This document shows, one piece after another, positions 1 through 8,919 of a stretch of DNA of 64,000 nt. The stretch's first letter is position 1. Each line of letters begins with the position of its first letter. The position numbers and the translations under genes were made by a program. The notes beneath the pieces are model-generated. The model did not search any database. It was given only the letters and a program-made list of their open reading frames with translations, and was not told the origin of the DNA. Source of the stretch: Hyphomicrobiales bacterium (GTDB lineage Bacteria > Pseudomonadota > Alphaproteobacteria > Rhizobiales > Rhizobiaceae); contig UEIJ01000007.1 of assembly GCA_900470195.1 (NCBI GenBank), positions 124,001-188,000 of the forward strand. Reading direction: 5' to 3'.

Positions 1-335
1 TTGTGCGCCGCTTCGGTGCGCAGATCGTGCGGCGCATGGTGCTGGGTGGCGAGATGTTCACGGCGGAAGAAGCGCTGTCGCACGGGCTGGTCGATCATGT
101 GGTTGAGACGGGTGCTGCTCTGCAAGCAGCACAAGAATATGCGGCGCGGGTGGCCAAGCGCGGACCCGCCGCGCTCGAAATTTCCAAACTGATGCTGTCG
201 GTCGCCAATGGCGAGGACAACGGAACCGCTGTCGAGGCGCTTGGTTCCATCCTTGTCGCCAAGACCGGCGATCTGAAGGAAGGCGTGCGCTCGTTCAGCG
301 AAAAGCGCGAAGCGAATTTTGAAGGAAAATGGTGA
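1..335 (+). CDS. Enoyl-CoA hydratase/isomerase family protein, 3' part (5' truncated by window edge)
   Basis: Only the last ~110 residues are present; reading is open from base 3 to the TGA at 333-335, and the start lies outside the window. The visible part has the crotonase C-terminal pattern: a helix with R-R-x-x-L-G-G-E-x-F-T-A-E-E-A, then G-L-V-D-x-V, and a final S-F-x-E-K-R-x-x-x-F segment. Crotonases hydrate or isomerise acyl-CoA thioesters in the cytoplasm. Its stop overlaps the start of the aldehyde dehydrogenase by one base (TGATG), so it is the upstream member of the catabolic operon. The substrate cannot be told from the visible part, and the missing N-terminus holds the oxyanion-hole residues. 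Confidence 0.85.
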   Translation, partial: VRRFGAQIVRRMVLGGEMFTAEEALSHGLVDHVVETGAALQAAQEYAARVAKRGPAALEISKLMLSVANGEDNGTAVEALGSILVAKTGDLKEGVRSFSEKREANFEGKW

Positions 336-1849
336 TGAGCACGATTGTAAAGCCGCAACCGCTGGCCGGACTGGCCGTCCGCGAATTCTCCATGCTGATC
401 GATGGCAAATGGGTGCAAAGCCAAAGCGGTGAGAGCATCGAGCGCGTTGCGCCCGGCCATGGCGTCACGGTCAGCCGTTATCCTGCTGGCAACAAGGCGG
501 ATGTGGAACGCGCTGTTGCAGCCGCACGCAAGGCTTTCGATGACGGGCGCTGGTCGTCCAAAACTGCATCGCAGCGTTCGCTGGTGCTGCTGAAAGCTGC
601 CGATCTGATCGAAGCGCGGGCCGAAGAGCTTGCCTATCTCGATGCGATTGAGGCGGGAAAGCCAATCAGTCAGGTGCGCGGCGAGATTGCCGGTTCGGTC
701 GATATCTGGCGCTATGCGGCGGCATTGGCCCGCGACCTGCATGGCGAAAGCTACAATACGCTGGGCGACGGTACTTTGGGGGTTGTGCTGCGCGAGGCCA
801 TCGGGGTGGTGTCGATCATCACGCCGTGGAATTTCCCGTTCCTGATCGTCGGCCAGAAACTGCCCTTCGCGCTGGCGGCGGGTTGCACGGCGGTGGTCAA
901 GCCGTCGGAACTCACCTCCGGTTCGACATTGTTGCTCGGCGAAATTCTGGCCGAGGCAGGTGTGCCGGATGGCGTCGTCAACATCGTCACCGGAACAGGT
1001 GCCGATGTCGGTCAGCATATGAGCATGCATCCAGATGTGGACATGGTGTCGTTTACCGGCTCCACTGGTGTGGGCAAGCTCACCATGGCCAATGCCGCTC
1101 AGACGCTGAAAAAAGTGTCGCTGGAGCTTGGCGGCAAGAACCCGCAAATCCTGTTCCCGGACGCGGATATGGATGCCTTTATCGACGCTGCCGTGTTCGG
1201 CGCATGGTTCAATGCAGGCGAGTGCTGCAATGCCGGTTCGCGGCTGATCGTGCATCGCTCGATTGTCGATGAGATTGTCGGGCGCGTGGCCGATCTGTCG
1301 AAAAAGGTGATTGTTGGCGACCCGTTGGATGTCAGCACACAGGTGGGCGCGATCATCACGCCGCAGCATCTGAGCAAGGTTGGCGCTTATGTCGATCAAG
1401 CCAGGAAGGCCGGTGCTGCAATTGCCCATGGCGGCGAGGTGCTGGACCTTGGCCTCGGCCAGTATATGGGACCGACCATTCTGGCTAGCGTGAAGGCCGA
1501 CATGGCCGTGGCGCGTGAGGAAGTGTTCGGGCCGGTTCTGTCGGTGCTTTCCTTCGATACGGTGGACGAGGCGATCTCCATTGCCAACGCGGTCGATTAC
1601 GGGCTTTCGGCAGGTGTGTGGAGCCGTGATTTCGATACCTGCATGACCATCGGACGCAAGGTGCGGGCGGGCACGGTCTGGATGAACACTTTTATGGACG
1701 GTACGCCGGAACTGCCTTTCGGCGGTTATCGCCAGTCCGGTCTGGGCCGCGAATTGGGGCGTCATGCGGTGGAGGATTACACCGAAACCAAGACGCTCAA
1801 CATGCATATCGGTGCGCGGACGGGCTGGTGGATGCCGCAAGCGAAGTAG
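335..1849 (+). CDS. NAD(P)-dependent aldehyde dehydrogenase
   Basis: A 504-residue member of the ALDH superfamily, which oxidises an aldehyde to the acid. Visible motifs are the cofactor-site segment T-P-W-N-F-P near residue 165, the glutamate motif L-E-L-G-G-K-N-P, and the active-site segment F-N-A-G-E-C-C, where the second cysteine (about Cys298) aligns with the catalytic residue. I chose ATG 335 rather than ATG 329: GAAGGA at 321-326 is well spaced for 335 and too close for 329, and 335 forms a TGATG overlap with the upstream gene. With two GMC flavoenzymes and an SDR following, it probably oxidises the aldehyde made from an alcohol. The substrate is unknown. Confidence 0.93.
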   Translation: MSTIVKPQPLAGLAVREFSMLIDGKWVQSQSGESIERVAPGHGVTVSRYPAGNKADVERAVAAARKAFDDGRWSSKTASQRSLVLLKAADLIEARAEELAYLDAIEAGKPISQVRGEIAGSVDIWRYAAALARDLHGESYNTLGDGTLGVVLREAIGVVSIITPWNFPFLIVGQKLPFALAAGCTAVVKPSELTSGSTLLLGEILAEAGVPDGVVNIVTGTGADVGQHMSMHPDVDMVSFTGSTGVGKLTMANAAQTLKKVSLELGGKNPQILFPDADMDAFIDAAVFGAWFNAGECCNAGSRLIVHRSIVDEIVGRVADLSKKVIVGDPLDVSTQVGAIITPQHLSKVGAYVDQARKAGAAIAHGGEVLDLGLGQYMGPTILASVKADMAVAREEVFGPVLSVLSFDTVDEAISIANAVDYGLSAGVWSRDFDTCMTIGRKVRAGTVWMNTFMDGTPELPFGGYRQSGLGRELGRHAVEDYTETKTLNMHIGARTGWWMPQAK

Positions 1850-1861
1850 GAGGAGACGGCT

Positions 1862-3346
1862 TTGGGAGGACAGCCGGATATCGTCATCATCGGATCGGGT
1901 ATCGGCGGCGCGACGATGGCCGCCGGTCTTGCCGCATCAGGCGCTGACATTCTCATCCTTGAGGCGGGGGAGCGCTTGCCGGACAGGCCGGAAAACCGCG
2001 ATCCGCGCGCCATTTTCCAACAGGGCTTCTTTCGTCCGAAAGAGTTCTGGTACGAGACGAACGGTGCGCCGTTCAATCCCGGCAATTATTACAATGTCGG
2101 CGGCAATTCCAAATTTTTTGGCGCGGTGCTGATCCGCTATCGGCGCGAGGATTTTGCGGAGCTTGCGCATCTGGAGGGCGTGTCCCCGGCATGGCCCTTT
2201 GCCTATGAGGAGCTGGAGCCGTGGTATAGCCGCGCCGAACAGCTTTTCCGGGTGCGGGGCGAACTGGGCGACGATCCGACCGAGCCCGATCATTCCGCGC
2301 CTTATCCTTTTGCAGCGATCCCCGATGAACCGGCTATTGCCGATGTGCGGGCGCGATTGAAGAAGGCGGGACTGCATCCGGCCTCGCTGCCGCTGGGTGT
2401 CGATATTGATCGCTGGCTGGCCAAAGCGAAAACGCCTTGGGATGCGCATCCCAATTGCAATGATGGCAAGATGGATGCGGAAAGCTGCCCGCTTGCGGCG
2501 GCGCTTCAATATCCGAATGTCCGGCTGGAAACTCAAGCGCGGGCGACGCGGCTGGAAGCGGGGCCTGATGGAAAGACCATTACGGCTGTTCACTATGTGA
2601 AGAACGGTGAGGTGCTGGTTCTGCGGCCGAAGCTGGTTATCCTGTCTGCCGGTGCAGTGCAGTCGGCGGCAATCCTGCTGCGTTCGGGATTGGCGAACAG
2701 TTCCGATCAGGTCGGACGCAATTTCATGAACCATAATGCCAGCGCCGTGATCGCTTTCGATCCGCGCTATCGCAATGACAGCGTCTATCAGAAGACATTC
2801 GGCTTCAACGATTACTATCTTTCGGATGGGGCAGGAGGCCCGCCGCTCGGCAATGTGCAATTGCTGGGACGTATCTCGGGTGCGATCCTGAAATCCAGCA
2901 TGCGCCATGTGCCGGAATGGTTTCTGAACCGGATTGCCGGACACACGATCGATTTCTACGCCATGAGCGAAGACCTGCCATCGCCGGAAAGCCGCGTGAC
3001 GGTGGATGGCGACCGCATCGTCCTGCATTGGGTGCGCAGTAACTGGAAGGCGCATCTGTTGCTGGTCGAGAAGCTTAAATCAGCGCTGAGGCAGGCGGGA
3101 TTTCCGGTGGTTCTGTCGCGAGCCTTTGACCGGCGCACGCCGTCGCATCAATGCGGGACGGTGCGCATCGGCAATGATCCGGCGACGGCGCCGCTTGATC
3201 CCTGGTGCCGCGCCTACGACCACCCCAATCTCCATGTGGTCGATGCGTCGTTCCTGCCGACATCGGCGGCGGTCAATCCGGCGCTGACCATCGCCGCGCA
3301 GGCGCTGCGCGTCGCTGACCATTTGAACCGGGAGGTGCTGGCATGA
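1862..3346 (+). CDS. GMC family FAD-dependent oxidoreductase (first copy)
   Basis: A 494-residue glucose-methanol-choline oxidoreductase. The N-terminus has the FAD-binding dinucleotide fold (I-I-G-S-G-I-G-G-A-T near residue 9, then a Glu-ending second strand I-L-E-A-G-E). The C-terminus has the family block D-A-S-F-L-P-T-S-A-A-V-N-P-A-L-T-I near residue 465. Translation starts at TTG 1862, behind a strong AGGAGG at 1848-1853. The stop overlaps the next ATG (ATGA). GMC enzymes oxidise alcohols or sugars and pass electrons to oxygen or a quinone/cytochrome. No signal peptide is visible. It is clearly different from the second GMC enzyme at 4118, so the two are paralogues and not a recent duplication. 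Confidence 0.9.
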   Translation: MGGQPDIVIIGSGIGGATMAAGLAASGADILILEAGERLPDRPENRDPRAIFQQGFFRPKEFWYETNGAPFNPGNYYNVGGNSKFFGAVLIRYRREDFAELAHLEGVSPAWPFAYEELEPWYSRAEQLFRVRGELGDDPTEPDHSAPYPFAAIPDEPAIADVRARLKKAGLHPASLPLGVDIDRWLAKAKTPWDAHPNCNDGKMDAESCPLAAALQYPNVRLETQARATRLEAGPDGKTITAVHYVKNGEVLVLRPKLVILSAGAVQSAAILLRSGLANSSDQVGRNFMNHNASAVIAFDPRYRNDSVYQKTFGFNDYYLSDGAGGPPLGNVQLLGRISGAILKSSMRHVPEWFLNRIAGHTIDFYAMSEDLPSPESRVTVDGDRIVLHWVRSNWKAHLLLVEKLKSALRQAGFPVVLSRAFDRRTPSHQCGTVRIGNDPATAPLDPWCRAYDHPNLHVVDASFLPTSAAVNPALTIAAQALRVADHLNREVLA

Positions 3347-4107
3347 ACCGTCAAAGACCTGTTGCGCTGGTCACCGGCGGACGCCGCGGCATCGGGCTCG
3401 GCATAGCCCGCGCGCTGGCGGCGAAAGGTTTCGATCTGGCGATCACCGATATTGCAAACGACGAGTCCGTCATCCACGAATTGCGCGACATGGGCGGCAA
3501 GGTGGCTTTCTTCAAAAGCGATCTCGCTGCTGTTGAAACTCACGAGGCGACGATTGCCGCCGTGCTCAACGAGTTTGGCGGCATCGATTGTCTCGTCAAC
3601 AATGCGGGCATGGGTTCGGTCGAGCGCGGCGATTTTCTGCGGCTGAAGCCTGAAAATTTCGACACGATCATGGATGTGAACCTGCGCGGCACGGTGTTTT
3701 TCACGCAAGCGGTGGTGAAGGCGATGCTGACGGCAAATGAAGTGCGTTTCCCGCGCAGCATCATAACAATCAGCTCTGTATCGTCGGTGATGACTTCGCC
3801 GGAGCGGCTCGATTACTGCATCAGCAAGGCCGGGCTGACCGCCTTCGTGCAGGGGCTGGCGCTGCGGCTTGCCGAGGCGCGGATCGGCGTGTTCGAGGTG
3901 CGACCGGGCATTATCCGCACCGATATGACGGCGAAGGTCGCAGAGCGCTACGACACGCTCATTGACGGCGGTCTGGTGCCGATGAAGCGCTGGGGCGAGG
4001 CGGGCGATGTCGGCGCTATCGTGACCGGGCTTGCCGGTGGCGATTTCATCTTTGCAACCGGCTCGGCAATCAATGCCGATGGTGGTCTGTCGATAGCAAA
4101 ACTGTAA
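3343..4107 (+). CDS. Short-chain dehydrogenase/reductase (3-ketoacyl-ACP reductase-like)
   Basis: A 254-residue classical SDR. It shows the Rossmann motif T-G-G-R-R-G-I-G near residue 10, N-N-A-G-M-G near 87, the catalytic Ser in S-S-V-S-S-V and Tyr-x-x-x-Lys in Y-C-I-S-K. The C-terminus carries R-P-G-I-I-R-T-D-M and the N-A-D-G-G end typical of the family. The ATG overlaps the preceding stop by four bases, indicating translational coupling within the operon. SDRs of this type reduce or oxidise hydroxy/keto groups with NAD(P). Database names such as FabG would be unsafe, because the context is a catabolic operon and not a fatty-acid synthesis cluster. Confidence 0.92.
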   Translation: MNRQRPVALVTGGRRGIGLGIARALAAKGFDLAITDIANDESVIHELRDMGGKVAFFKSDLAAVETHEATIAAVLNEFGGIDCLVNNAGMGSVERGDFLRLKPENFDTIMDVNLRGTVFFTQAVVKAMLTANEVRFPRSIITISSVSSVMTSPERLDYCISKAGLTAFVQGLALRLAEARIGVFEVRPGIIRTDMTAKVAERYDTLIDGGLVPMKRWGEAGDVGAIVTGLAGGDFIFATGSAINADGGLSIAKL

Positions 4108-4117
4108 GGGTAGGGCG

Positions 4118-5755
4118 ATGGAATACGATTATATCATCGTTGGCGGCGGGCCTGCCGGTTGTGTTCTCGCCAATCGTCTGAGCGAAGATGCGTCCGTCAA
4201 AGTGCTGCTGCTGGAAGCGGGCGGCAGCGACTGGAACCCGCTGTTCCATATGCCTGCGGGCTTTGCCAAGATGACCAAGGGCGTAGCAAGCTGGGGTTTT
4301 GAAACCGTTCCGCAAAAACACCTGAAAAACCGCGTGCTGCGTTATACGCAGGCGAAAGTCATCGGCGGCGGCTCCTCGATCAATGCGCAGATTTATACAC
4401 GCGGCAATGCCGCCGATTATGATCTGTGGGCGGGCGAGGATGGCTGCACCGGCTGGGATTATCGCAGCGTGCTGCCCTATTTCAAACGGGCCGAAGACAA
4501 TCAGCGTTTCAACGACGATTATCATTCCTATGGCGGGCCGCTTGGCGTTTCCATGCCAGCCGCGCCGCTGCCGATCTGCGATGCCTATATCCGCGCCGGG
4601 CAGGAACTGGGCATTCCTTACAATTCCGACTTCAATGGCCGTGAACAGGCGGGCGTCGGCTTCTATCAGCTCACCCAGCGCAACCGCCGCCGTTCGTCGG
4701 CATCGCTCGCCTATCTTACGCCGATCAGGGGCCGCAAGAACCTGACGATCCGCATGAATGCGGCAGTGCGCAACATTGAGCTGGAAAAGACCCGCGTAAC
4801 CGGTGTTACGCTGATGAGTGGCGAGACCTTGCGCGCGAGCCGCGAGGTGATCGTCTCGTCCGGCGCAATCGGCTCGCCGAAACTTCTGCTCCAATCGGGC
4901 ATCGGTCCCGCCGATCATCTCCGACAGGTTGGCGTTGCGGTAAAACACGATCTGCCGGGCGTCGGCGAAAACATGCAGGATCATCTCGACCTGTTTGTCA
5001 TTGCCGAATGCACCGGCGACCACACCTATGACGGCGTGGCGAAGCTGCACCGCACAATGGCGGCTGGCCTGCAATATATGTTGCTGCGCTCCGGCCCGGT
5101 GGCGTCGAGCCTCTTTGAAACAGGCGGTTTCTGGTATGCCGACCCGGATGCGCGCTCGCCGGATATCCAGTTCCATCTGGGGCTCGGTTCGGGCATCGAG
5201 GCGGGTGTCGAGAAGCTCAGGAATGCCGGTGTGACGCTGAACTCTGCCTATCTGCATCCGCGCTCGCGCGGGACGGTGCGGCTGGCATCCAGCGATCCGC
5301 TTGCTGCTCCCCTGATCGACCCCAATTACTGGAGTGATCCGCACGATCTGAAAATGTCGCTCGAAGGCCTGAAGATCGCGCGCGAAATCATGCAACAGGA
5401 TGCATTAAAACCCTATGTCATGGCCGAGCGCCTGCCGGGACCGAAGATCGTCAGCGATGATGATCTGTTCGATTATGCCTGTGCCAATGCGAAGACCGAT
5501 CACCATCCGGTCGGCACCTGCAAGATGGGAACCGATGCAATGGCCGTTGTCGATCTCGATCTGAAAGTGCGCGGTCTGGAGGGCTTGCGGGTTTGCGACA
5601 GCTCGATCATGCCCCGCGTTCCGTCCTGCAACACCAATGCGCCGACCATCATGATCGGCGAAAAGGGATCGGATATTATTCGCGGTCTCGATCCCCTGCC
5701 GCCCACAGTGTTTTCGTGGGAGAAAAACGAACAGAAGCAACGGGCGCGGATTTAG
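4118..5755 (+). CDS. GMC family oxidoreductase, choline/alcohol dehydrogenase-like (second copy)
   Basis: A 545-residue GMC oxidoreductase that follows the SDR after 10 bases and closes the operon. The N-terminal FAD motif V-G-G-G-P-A-G-C-V-L-A and the adjoining L-L-E-A-G-G are clear. The GMC signature appears as A-K-V-I-G-G-G-S-S-I-N-A near residue 85, and the C-terminal active-site region contains H-H-P-V-G-T-C-K-M-G near 465. These match the choline dehydrogenase/alkyl-alcohol dehydrogenase branch. It lacks a signal peptide. Choline itself is unlikely because the betaine-aldehyde dehydrogenase/BetI context is absent, although an ALDH is in the operon. Substrate unassigned. Confidence 0.92.
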   Translation: MEYDYIIVGGGPAGCVLANRLSEDASVKVLLLEAGGSDWNPLFHMPAGFAKMTKGVASWGFETVPQKHLKNRVLRYTQAKVIGGGSSINAQIYTRGNAADYDLWAGEDGCTGWDYRSVLPYFKRAEDNQRFNDDYHSYGGPLGVSMPAAPLPICDAYIRAGQELGIPYNSDFNGREQAGVGFYQLTQRNRRRSSASLAYLTPIRGRKNLTIRMNAAVRNIELEKTRVTGVTLMSGETLRASREVIVSSGAIGSPKLLLQSGIGPADHLRQVGVAVKHDLPGVGENMQDHLDLFVIAECTGDHTYDGVAKLHRTMAAGLQYMLLRSGPVASSLFETGGFWYADPDARSPDIQFHLGLGSGIEAGVEKLRNAGVTLNSAYLHPRSRGTVRLASSDPLAAPLIDPNYWSDPHDLKMSLEGLKIAREIMQQDALKPYVMAERLPGPKIVSDDDLFDYACANAKTDHHPVGTCKMGTDAMAVVDLDLKVRGLEGLRVCDSSIMPRVPSCNTNAPTIMIGEKGSDIIRGLDPLPPTVFSWEKNEQKQRARI

Positions 5756-6192
5756 TCGCCGTCAGCGGCTGGCTCAAAACGCAGATATCCCACCACACCC
5801 GACCCCTTTCGGTCCGGGTTGTCGGACGGGTGGTTGACGCCGTCGCTGACCGGAACGGCTCTGAAATCGAAAGGCGAGACGCCTTCGAGGCAGGCGGCAT
5901 TGATGCCGTACTGGCGCGGATTGGAGCGGCGCTGGTGGAATGTGTAGATCCCGCATTTCGAGCAGAAATAATGCTTCGCCACGCCGGTATTGAACCGGTA
6001 GAGCGTCAGCGCATCCTCTCCCTCAAGGATTTCCAGCCCGTCCAGATCGGCTGAAACGGCCACAGCGCCGCGCATCCGGCAATAGGAGCAGGTACAGCGT
6101 CGCGCGCTGTGCAGCCCATTGGAAAGTTTTACGCGAAAACGCACGGTTCCGCAGTGACATGCGCCATTGGCTTCCTTGATATCGGGATTCAT
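5752..6192 (-). CDS. GFA family (glutathione-dependent formaldehyde-activating enzyme-like) zinc protein
   Basis: A 146-residue protein of the GFA/CENP-V fold. Its cysteine pattern fits the zinc sites: Cys12-x-Cys14, Cys33-x-Cys35-x2-Cys38 and Cys77-x2-Cys80. I placed the start at ATG 6192 because AAGGAG sits directly upstream; an in-frame ATG seven codons earlier has no ribosome site. The gene converges on the GMC dehydrogenase and overlaps its stop by four bases. It is divergent from the SDR at 6299. The family is often called formaldehyde-activating, but most members have no proven activity, so that function is only a family label. Confidence 0.88.
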   Translation of the reverse strand: MNPDIKEANGACHCGTVRFRVKLSNGLHSARRCTCSYCRMRGAVAVSADLDGLEILEGEDALTLYRFNTGVAKHYFCSKCGIYTFHQRRSNPRQYGINAACLEGVSPFDFRAVPVSDGVNHPSDNPDRKGSGVVGYLRFEPAADGD

Positions 6193-6298
6193 TTTCTCTC
6201 CTTGCATTTGCACGAAAGCTATTTTCTTTTTTGCCGGTTTACCACTGCCGAAAACCGATTAAATTCATTGCCGGAATTATATCCGGGAGGGAGCAGTT

Positions 6299-7063
6299 AT
6301 GGGTGAATTCGCGGTCGTGACGGGAGGCAGCACCGGCATCGGGCGGCATCTCGTCTCCGCCTTTGCGGAAGCGGGCTACACGGTGGCGTTCAGCTACAGG
6401 CACGATGACGAAGCTGCGCAATCGCTCGTGGAAGCCATCGAGGAGGCTGGCGGCCAGGCGTTGGGGCTTGGCTGCGATGTGGGGCGACGCGCCGAGGTTG
6501 AAGCCTTTTTCGACGAGGTTTGCGACTGGTTCGGCGATGCGCCGGACGTGCTGGTCAACAATGCGGGCATCCAGACCTGGGCGCCCTTGCTGGAACTTTC
6601 CGAAGAGGGCTGGGACGATGTCATCCGCACCAATCTGAAAGGCTGTTTCCTCAACACGCAGGCTGCCGCCAAGCGCATGGTGGAGGCCGACAAGGACGGC
6701 GCCATCGTCAATATCGGCTCCGGCTGCAACAAGCTTGCCTTTCCGAAACTTGTTTCCTACACGGCATCGAAGGGCGGCATAGAGCAGTTCACCAAGGCTT
6801 CGGCGGTGGAACTCGGGCCGCACGGCATCCGGGTGAATTGCGTCGCGCCCGGTGCGATCCTCAATGAGCGGACGGCGGAAGAGCAGCCCGACTATGCAGG
6901 CACCTGGGCGCGCATCACGCCGCTACGCCGGGTTGGAACGCCGGAGGACATTTCGGGTCCGGTCCTGTTTCTTGCGTCCGACGCTGCGCGTTTTGTCACC
7001 GGCCAGACGATCTGGGTCGATGGCGGTGTCTTTTCGCAGGCCAACTGGCCGTATGAGGGATAG
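6299..7063 (+). CDS. SDR family oxidoreductase
   Basis: A 254-residue classical SDR, separate from the one in the first operon. It has T-G-G-S-T-G-I-G near residue 8, N-N-A-G-I-Q near 88, a serine in I-G-S-G and the catalytic Y-T-A-S-K near 157, followed by C-V-A-P-G-A and the D-G-G-V end. A strong GGGAGGGAG ribosome site precedes ATG 6299. It stands alone, divergent from the GFA gene with a 106-base shared promoter region. The closest family names are glucose 1-dehydrogenase or 3-oxoacyl-ACP reductase; the sequence alone cannot decide. Confidence 0.9.
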   Translation: MGEFAVVTGGSTGIGRHLVSAFAEAGYTVAFSYRHDDEAAQSLVEAIEEAGGQALGLGCDVGRRAEVEAFFDEVCDWFGDAPDVLVNNAGIQTWAPLLELSEEGWDDVIRTNLKGCFLNTQAAAKRMVEADKDGAIVNIGSGCNKLAFPKLVSYTASKGGIEQFTKASAVELGPHGIRVNCVAPGAILNERTAEEQPDYAGTWARITPLRRVGTPEDISGPVLFLASDAARFVTGQTIWVDGGVFSQANWPYEG

Positions 7064-7104
7064 GCGCGGTTTTGGTTCCAGTCTGCAACGGGCGCATTTT
7101 GCGC

Positions 7105-7296
7105 TCAGACAAAGAGGAAAAACCACCAGACCGGCGAAGATAAAAGCAACGCCACAATTATCCAGACTATTCGCCATGCCGTGCGTTCAGTACCCAAAAA
7201 GCCTGTCGCAACGATAGCTGCGGCACTCAGTACCGTTAGAGGCCAATAGGTCGACAGCAAGGCAATTATGACTTGCCACCAAGTCAATGAAATCAT
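7105..7296 (-). CDS. Small hydrophobic membrane protein, unknown function
   Basis: A 63-residue reading frame whose translation is almost wholly hydrophobic, with two likely membrane helices (about residues 7-32 and 42-62) separated by a short polar stretch T-E-R-T-A-W-R. The ATG has a plausible ribosome site (CAGGAA, seven bases upstream). It ends 41 bases from the convergent SDR and begins 85 bases from the tRNA. Rich Trp content and lack of any motif prevent assignment. It may be a chance frame, but the ribosome site and helix pattern support a real small inner-membrane protein. Confidence 0.5.
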   Translation of the reverse strand: MISLTWWQVIIALLSTYWPLTVLSAAAIVATGFLGTERTAWRIVWIIVALLLSSPVWWFFLFV

Positions 7297-7381
7297 GATG
7301 TTTCCTGAATTGGCCGTTTTGGAACGGCAAGGCGGGTGGCTTTCTCTGGAAAACCGGGCGTCTAAACAAAGCCGATTTCGG

Positions 7382-7458
7382 TGGTGATCCCGACAGGAAT
7401 CGAACCTGTGACCTACAGATTAGGAATCTGTCGCTCTATCCTACTGAGCTACGGGACC
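7382..7458 (-). tRNA. tRNA-Arg (anticodon CCT)
   Basis: On the - strand a complete 77-base cloverleaf is readable. The acceptor stem is GGTCCCG paired with CGGGATC (one G-U). The D arm contains AGCTCAGTAGGATAGAGC, the anticodon stem ACAGA/TCTGT encloses loop TTCCTAA with anticodon CCT, and the T arm contains GGTTCGATTCC. CCA is encoded at 7384-7382. It reads AGG codons. Confidence 0.96.
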
Positions 7459-7535
7459 AACCGATGCGCATTTGCCGGTGATTCCGGCATTGCGAATGCT
7501 GTCAGACACATACTGTTTTTCATGCCGGTCGCCAA

Positions 7536-7552
7536 CCCCGCAAAAAGCGGGG
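7536..7552 (-). terminator. GC hairpin downstream of the amidohydrolase gene
   Basis: CCCCGC at 7536-7541 pairs with GCGGGG at 7547-7552 across a five-base A-rich loop, 20 bases past the stop of the M20 gene. There is no run of T on the - strand after it, so termination strength is doubtful. Confidence 0.35.
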
Positions 7553-7571
7553 CAGGCGGATTTATTCAGTT

Positions 7572-8735
7572 TCAGGCGGCAAGCGCCGTTTCTGCCAAAG
7601 TCACGAAATAGCTCACGCCATAAGGAATGGCGTCGTCGTTGAAGTCATAGGCCGGGTGGTGAAGGCCGGGCGTGTCGCCATTGCCGAGGAAGATATAGGC
7701 GCCGGGCCGTGCTTCCAGCATGTAGGAAAAATCTTCCGCCGCCATCATCGGCCCGACATTTTCGTCCACCTTGCCTTCGCCCGCAACAGAGCCTGCGACA
7801 CGGGCGGCAAATTCCGTCTGCGTATCGTGGTTGAAGGTGACCGGATAATTGTTCTTGTAGCGCACGGTGATTCCCGCGCCGGTGGCGGCTGCAATGCCGG
7901 CGGCGGCTTCACGGATGCGGCGTTCGGCAAAAGCGCGTGTTTCCTTCTTCAGTGTGCGCACCGTGCCCGATAGCGTCGCCTTTTCCGGGATCACATTATA
8001 GGCCTCGCCCGCGATGAACTTCGTCACCGAGATCACGAGCGAATCGAGCGGATCGGTGTTGCGCGACACGATGCCCTGCAAGGCGATCATGAGCTGAGAA
8101 CCGGCAAGGATCGGATCGATGGTGCGGTGCGGCTGTGCCGCGTGGCCGCCGCACCCCGAAATGAAAAGGTCGAATTCGTCGGTCGCGGCCATGATCGGGC
8201 CTTTTCGCATTGCGAATTGTCCGACCGGCAAGCCCGGCATGTTGTGGACGCCGTAGACTTCCGTGATGTTATGGCGGTCCATCGCGCCGTCCTCGACCAT
8301 GGCAAGCCCGCCCGCGCCGCCTTCTTCGGCAGGCTGGAACAGGAGCGCGACCGAGCCGCGGAAATTGCGGGTTTCTGCGAGATATTGCGCCGCGCCCAGC
8401 AGCATGGAAGTGTGTCCGTCATGGCCGCAGGAATGCGCCTTGCCGGGATTTTGCGAGGCCCATTCGACGCCGCTCGTCTCGGTGATGGGCAGGGCATCCA
8501 TGTCAGCGCGCAGGCCGATGGCCGGGCCGTCGCCGTGGCGGCCCTTGATGATGCCGACCACGCCAGTGCGTCCAACGCCGGTTTCCACAAGATCGCAACC
8601 GAAGGATTTCAGCTTGTCTTCGACAAATTTTGCAGTTTCGTGCACGTCATAGAGCAGTTCAGGATTCTGGTGCAGTTTTCGCCGCCATGCGGCAATTTCC
8701 GCTTGCATTTCAACGGCACGATTCAACACTGGCAT
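7572..8735 (-). CDS. M20 family metallo-amidohydrolase (hippurate/N-acyl amino acid hydrolase type)
   Basis: A 387-residue M20D peptidase-family amidohydrolase, cytoplasmic, likely removing an acyl or similar group from an amino acid. Metal-site motifs are clear: G-L-R-A-D-M-D-A-L-P near residue 75, C-G-H-D-G-H near 105 and P-A-E-E-G-G near 137, with the dimerisation-domain motif G-C-G-G-H-A-A-Q-P-H near 190. I chose ATG 8735 (GGGGAG about ten bases upstream); longer forms reach 8831 but lack ribosome sites and add unconserved sequence. It is the only gene on the - strand before the tRNA. The exact substrate is not predictable. Confidence 0.92.
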   Translation of the reverse strand: MPVLNRAVEMQAEIAAWRRKLHQNPELLYDVHETAKFVEDKLKSFGCDLVETGVGRTGVVGIIKGRHGDGPAIGLRADMDALPITETSGVEWASQNPGKAHSCGHDGHTSMLLGAAQYLAETRNFRGSVALLFQPAEEGGAGGLAMVEDGAMDRHNITEVYGVHNMPGLPVGQFAMRKGPIMAATDEFDLFISGCGGHAAQPHRTIDPILAGSQLMIALQGIVSRNTDPLDSLVISVTKFIAGEAYNVIPEKATLSGTVRTLKKETRAFAERRIREAAAGIAAATGAGITVRYKNNYPVTFNHDTQTEFAARVAGSVAGEGKVDENVGPMMAAEDFSYMLEARPGAYIFLGNGDTPGLHHPAYDFNDDAIPYGVSYFVTLAETALAA

Positions 8736-8919
8736 TTTCTGAGGGCTCCCCGGATTGGGCATGATTTGAAGGAAACAGGATATGACGTTTCGGTGAAAGC
8801 GGGCAATCCCTGTTTGCCTTTTCATCGCCACATGGCATAGATAAAGAAAGCGTTAATCTCCCATTATGGCGCAGTTCGGACCCGCAGAAGTTGCAGGCTA
8901 TTTCGATTGGAACTACGGA

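Noticed and set aside
95-1840. A 581-codon antisense frame opposite the aldehyde dehydrogenase
   Set aside because: A shadow of the sense gene: no motifs, and composition (His, Arg, Gln, Ala rich) typical of the antisense of GC-rich coding DNA.
7382-7458. tRNA-Arg as an integration site
   Set aside because: I looked for a repeated 3' end of the tRNA and a nearby integrase and found neither.
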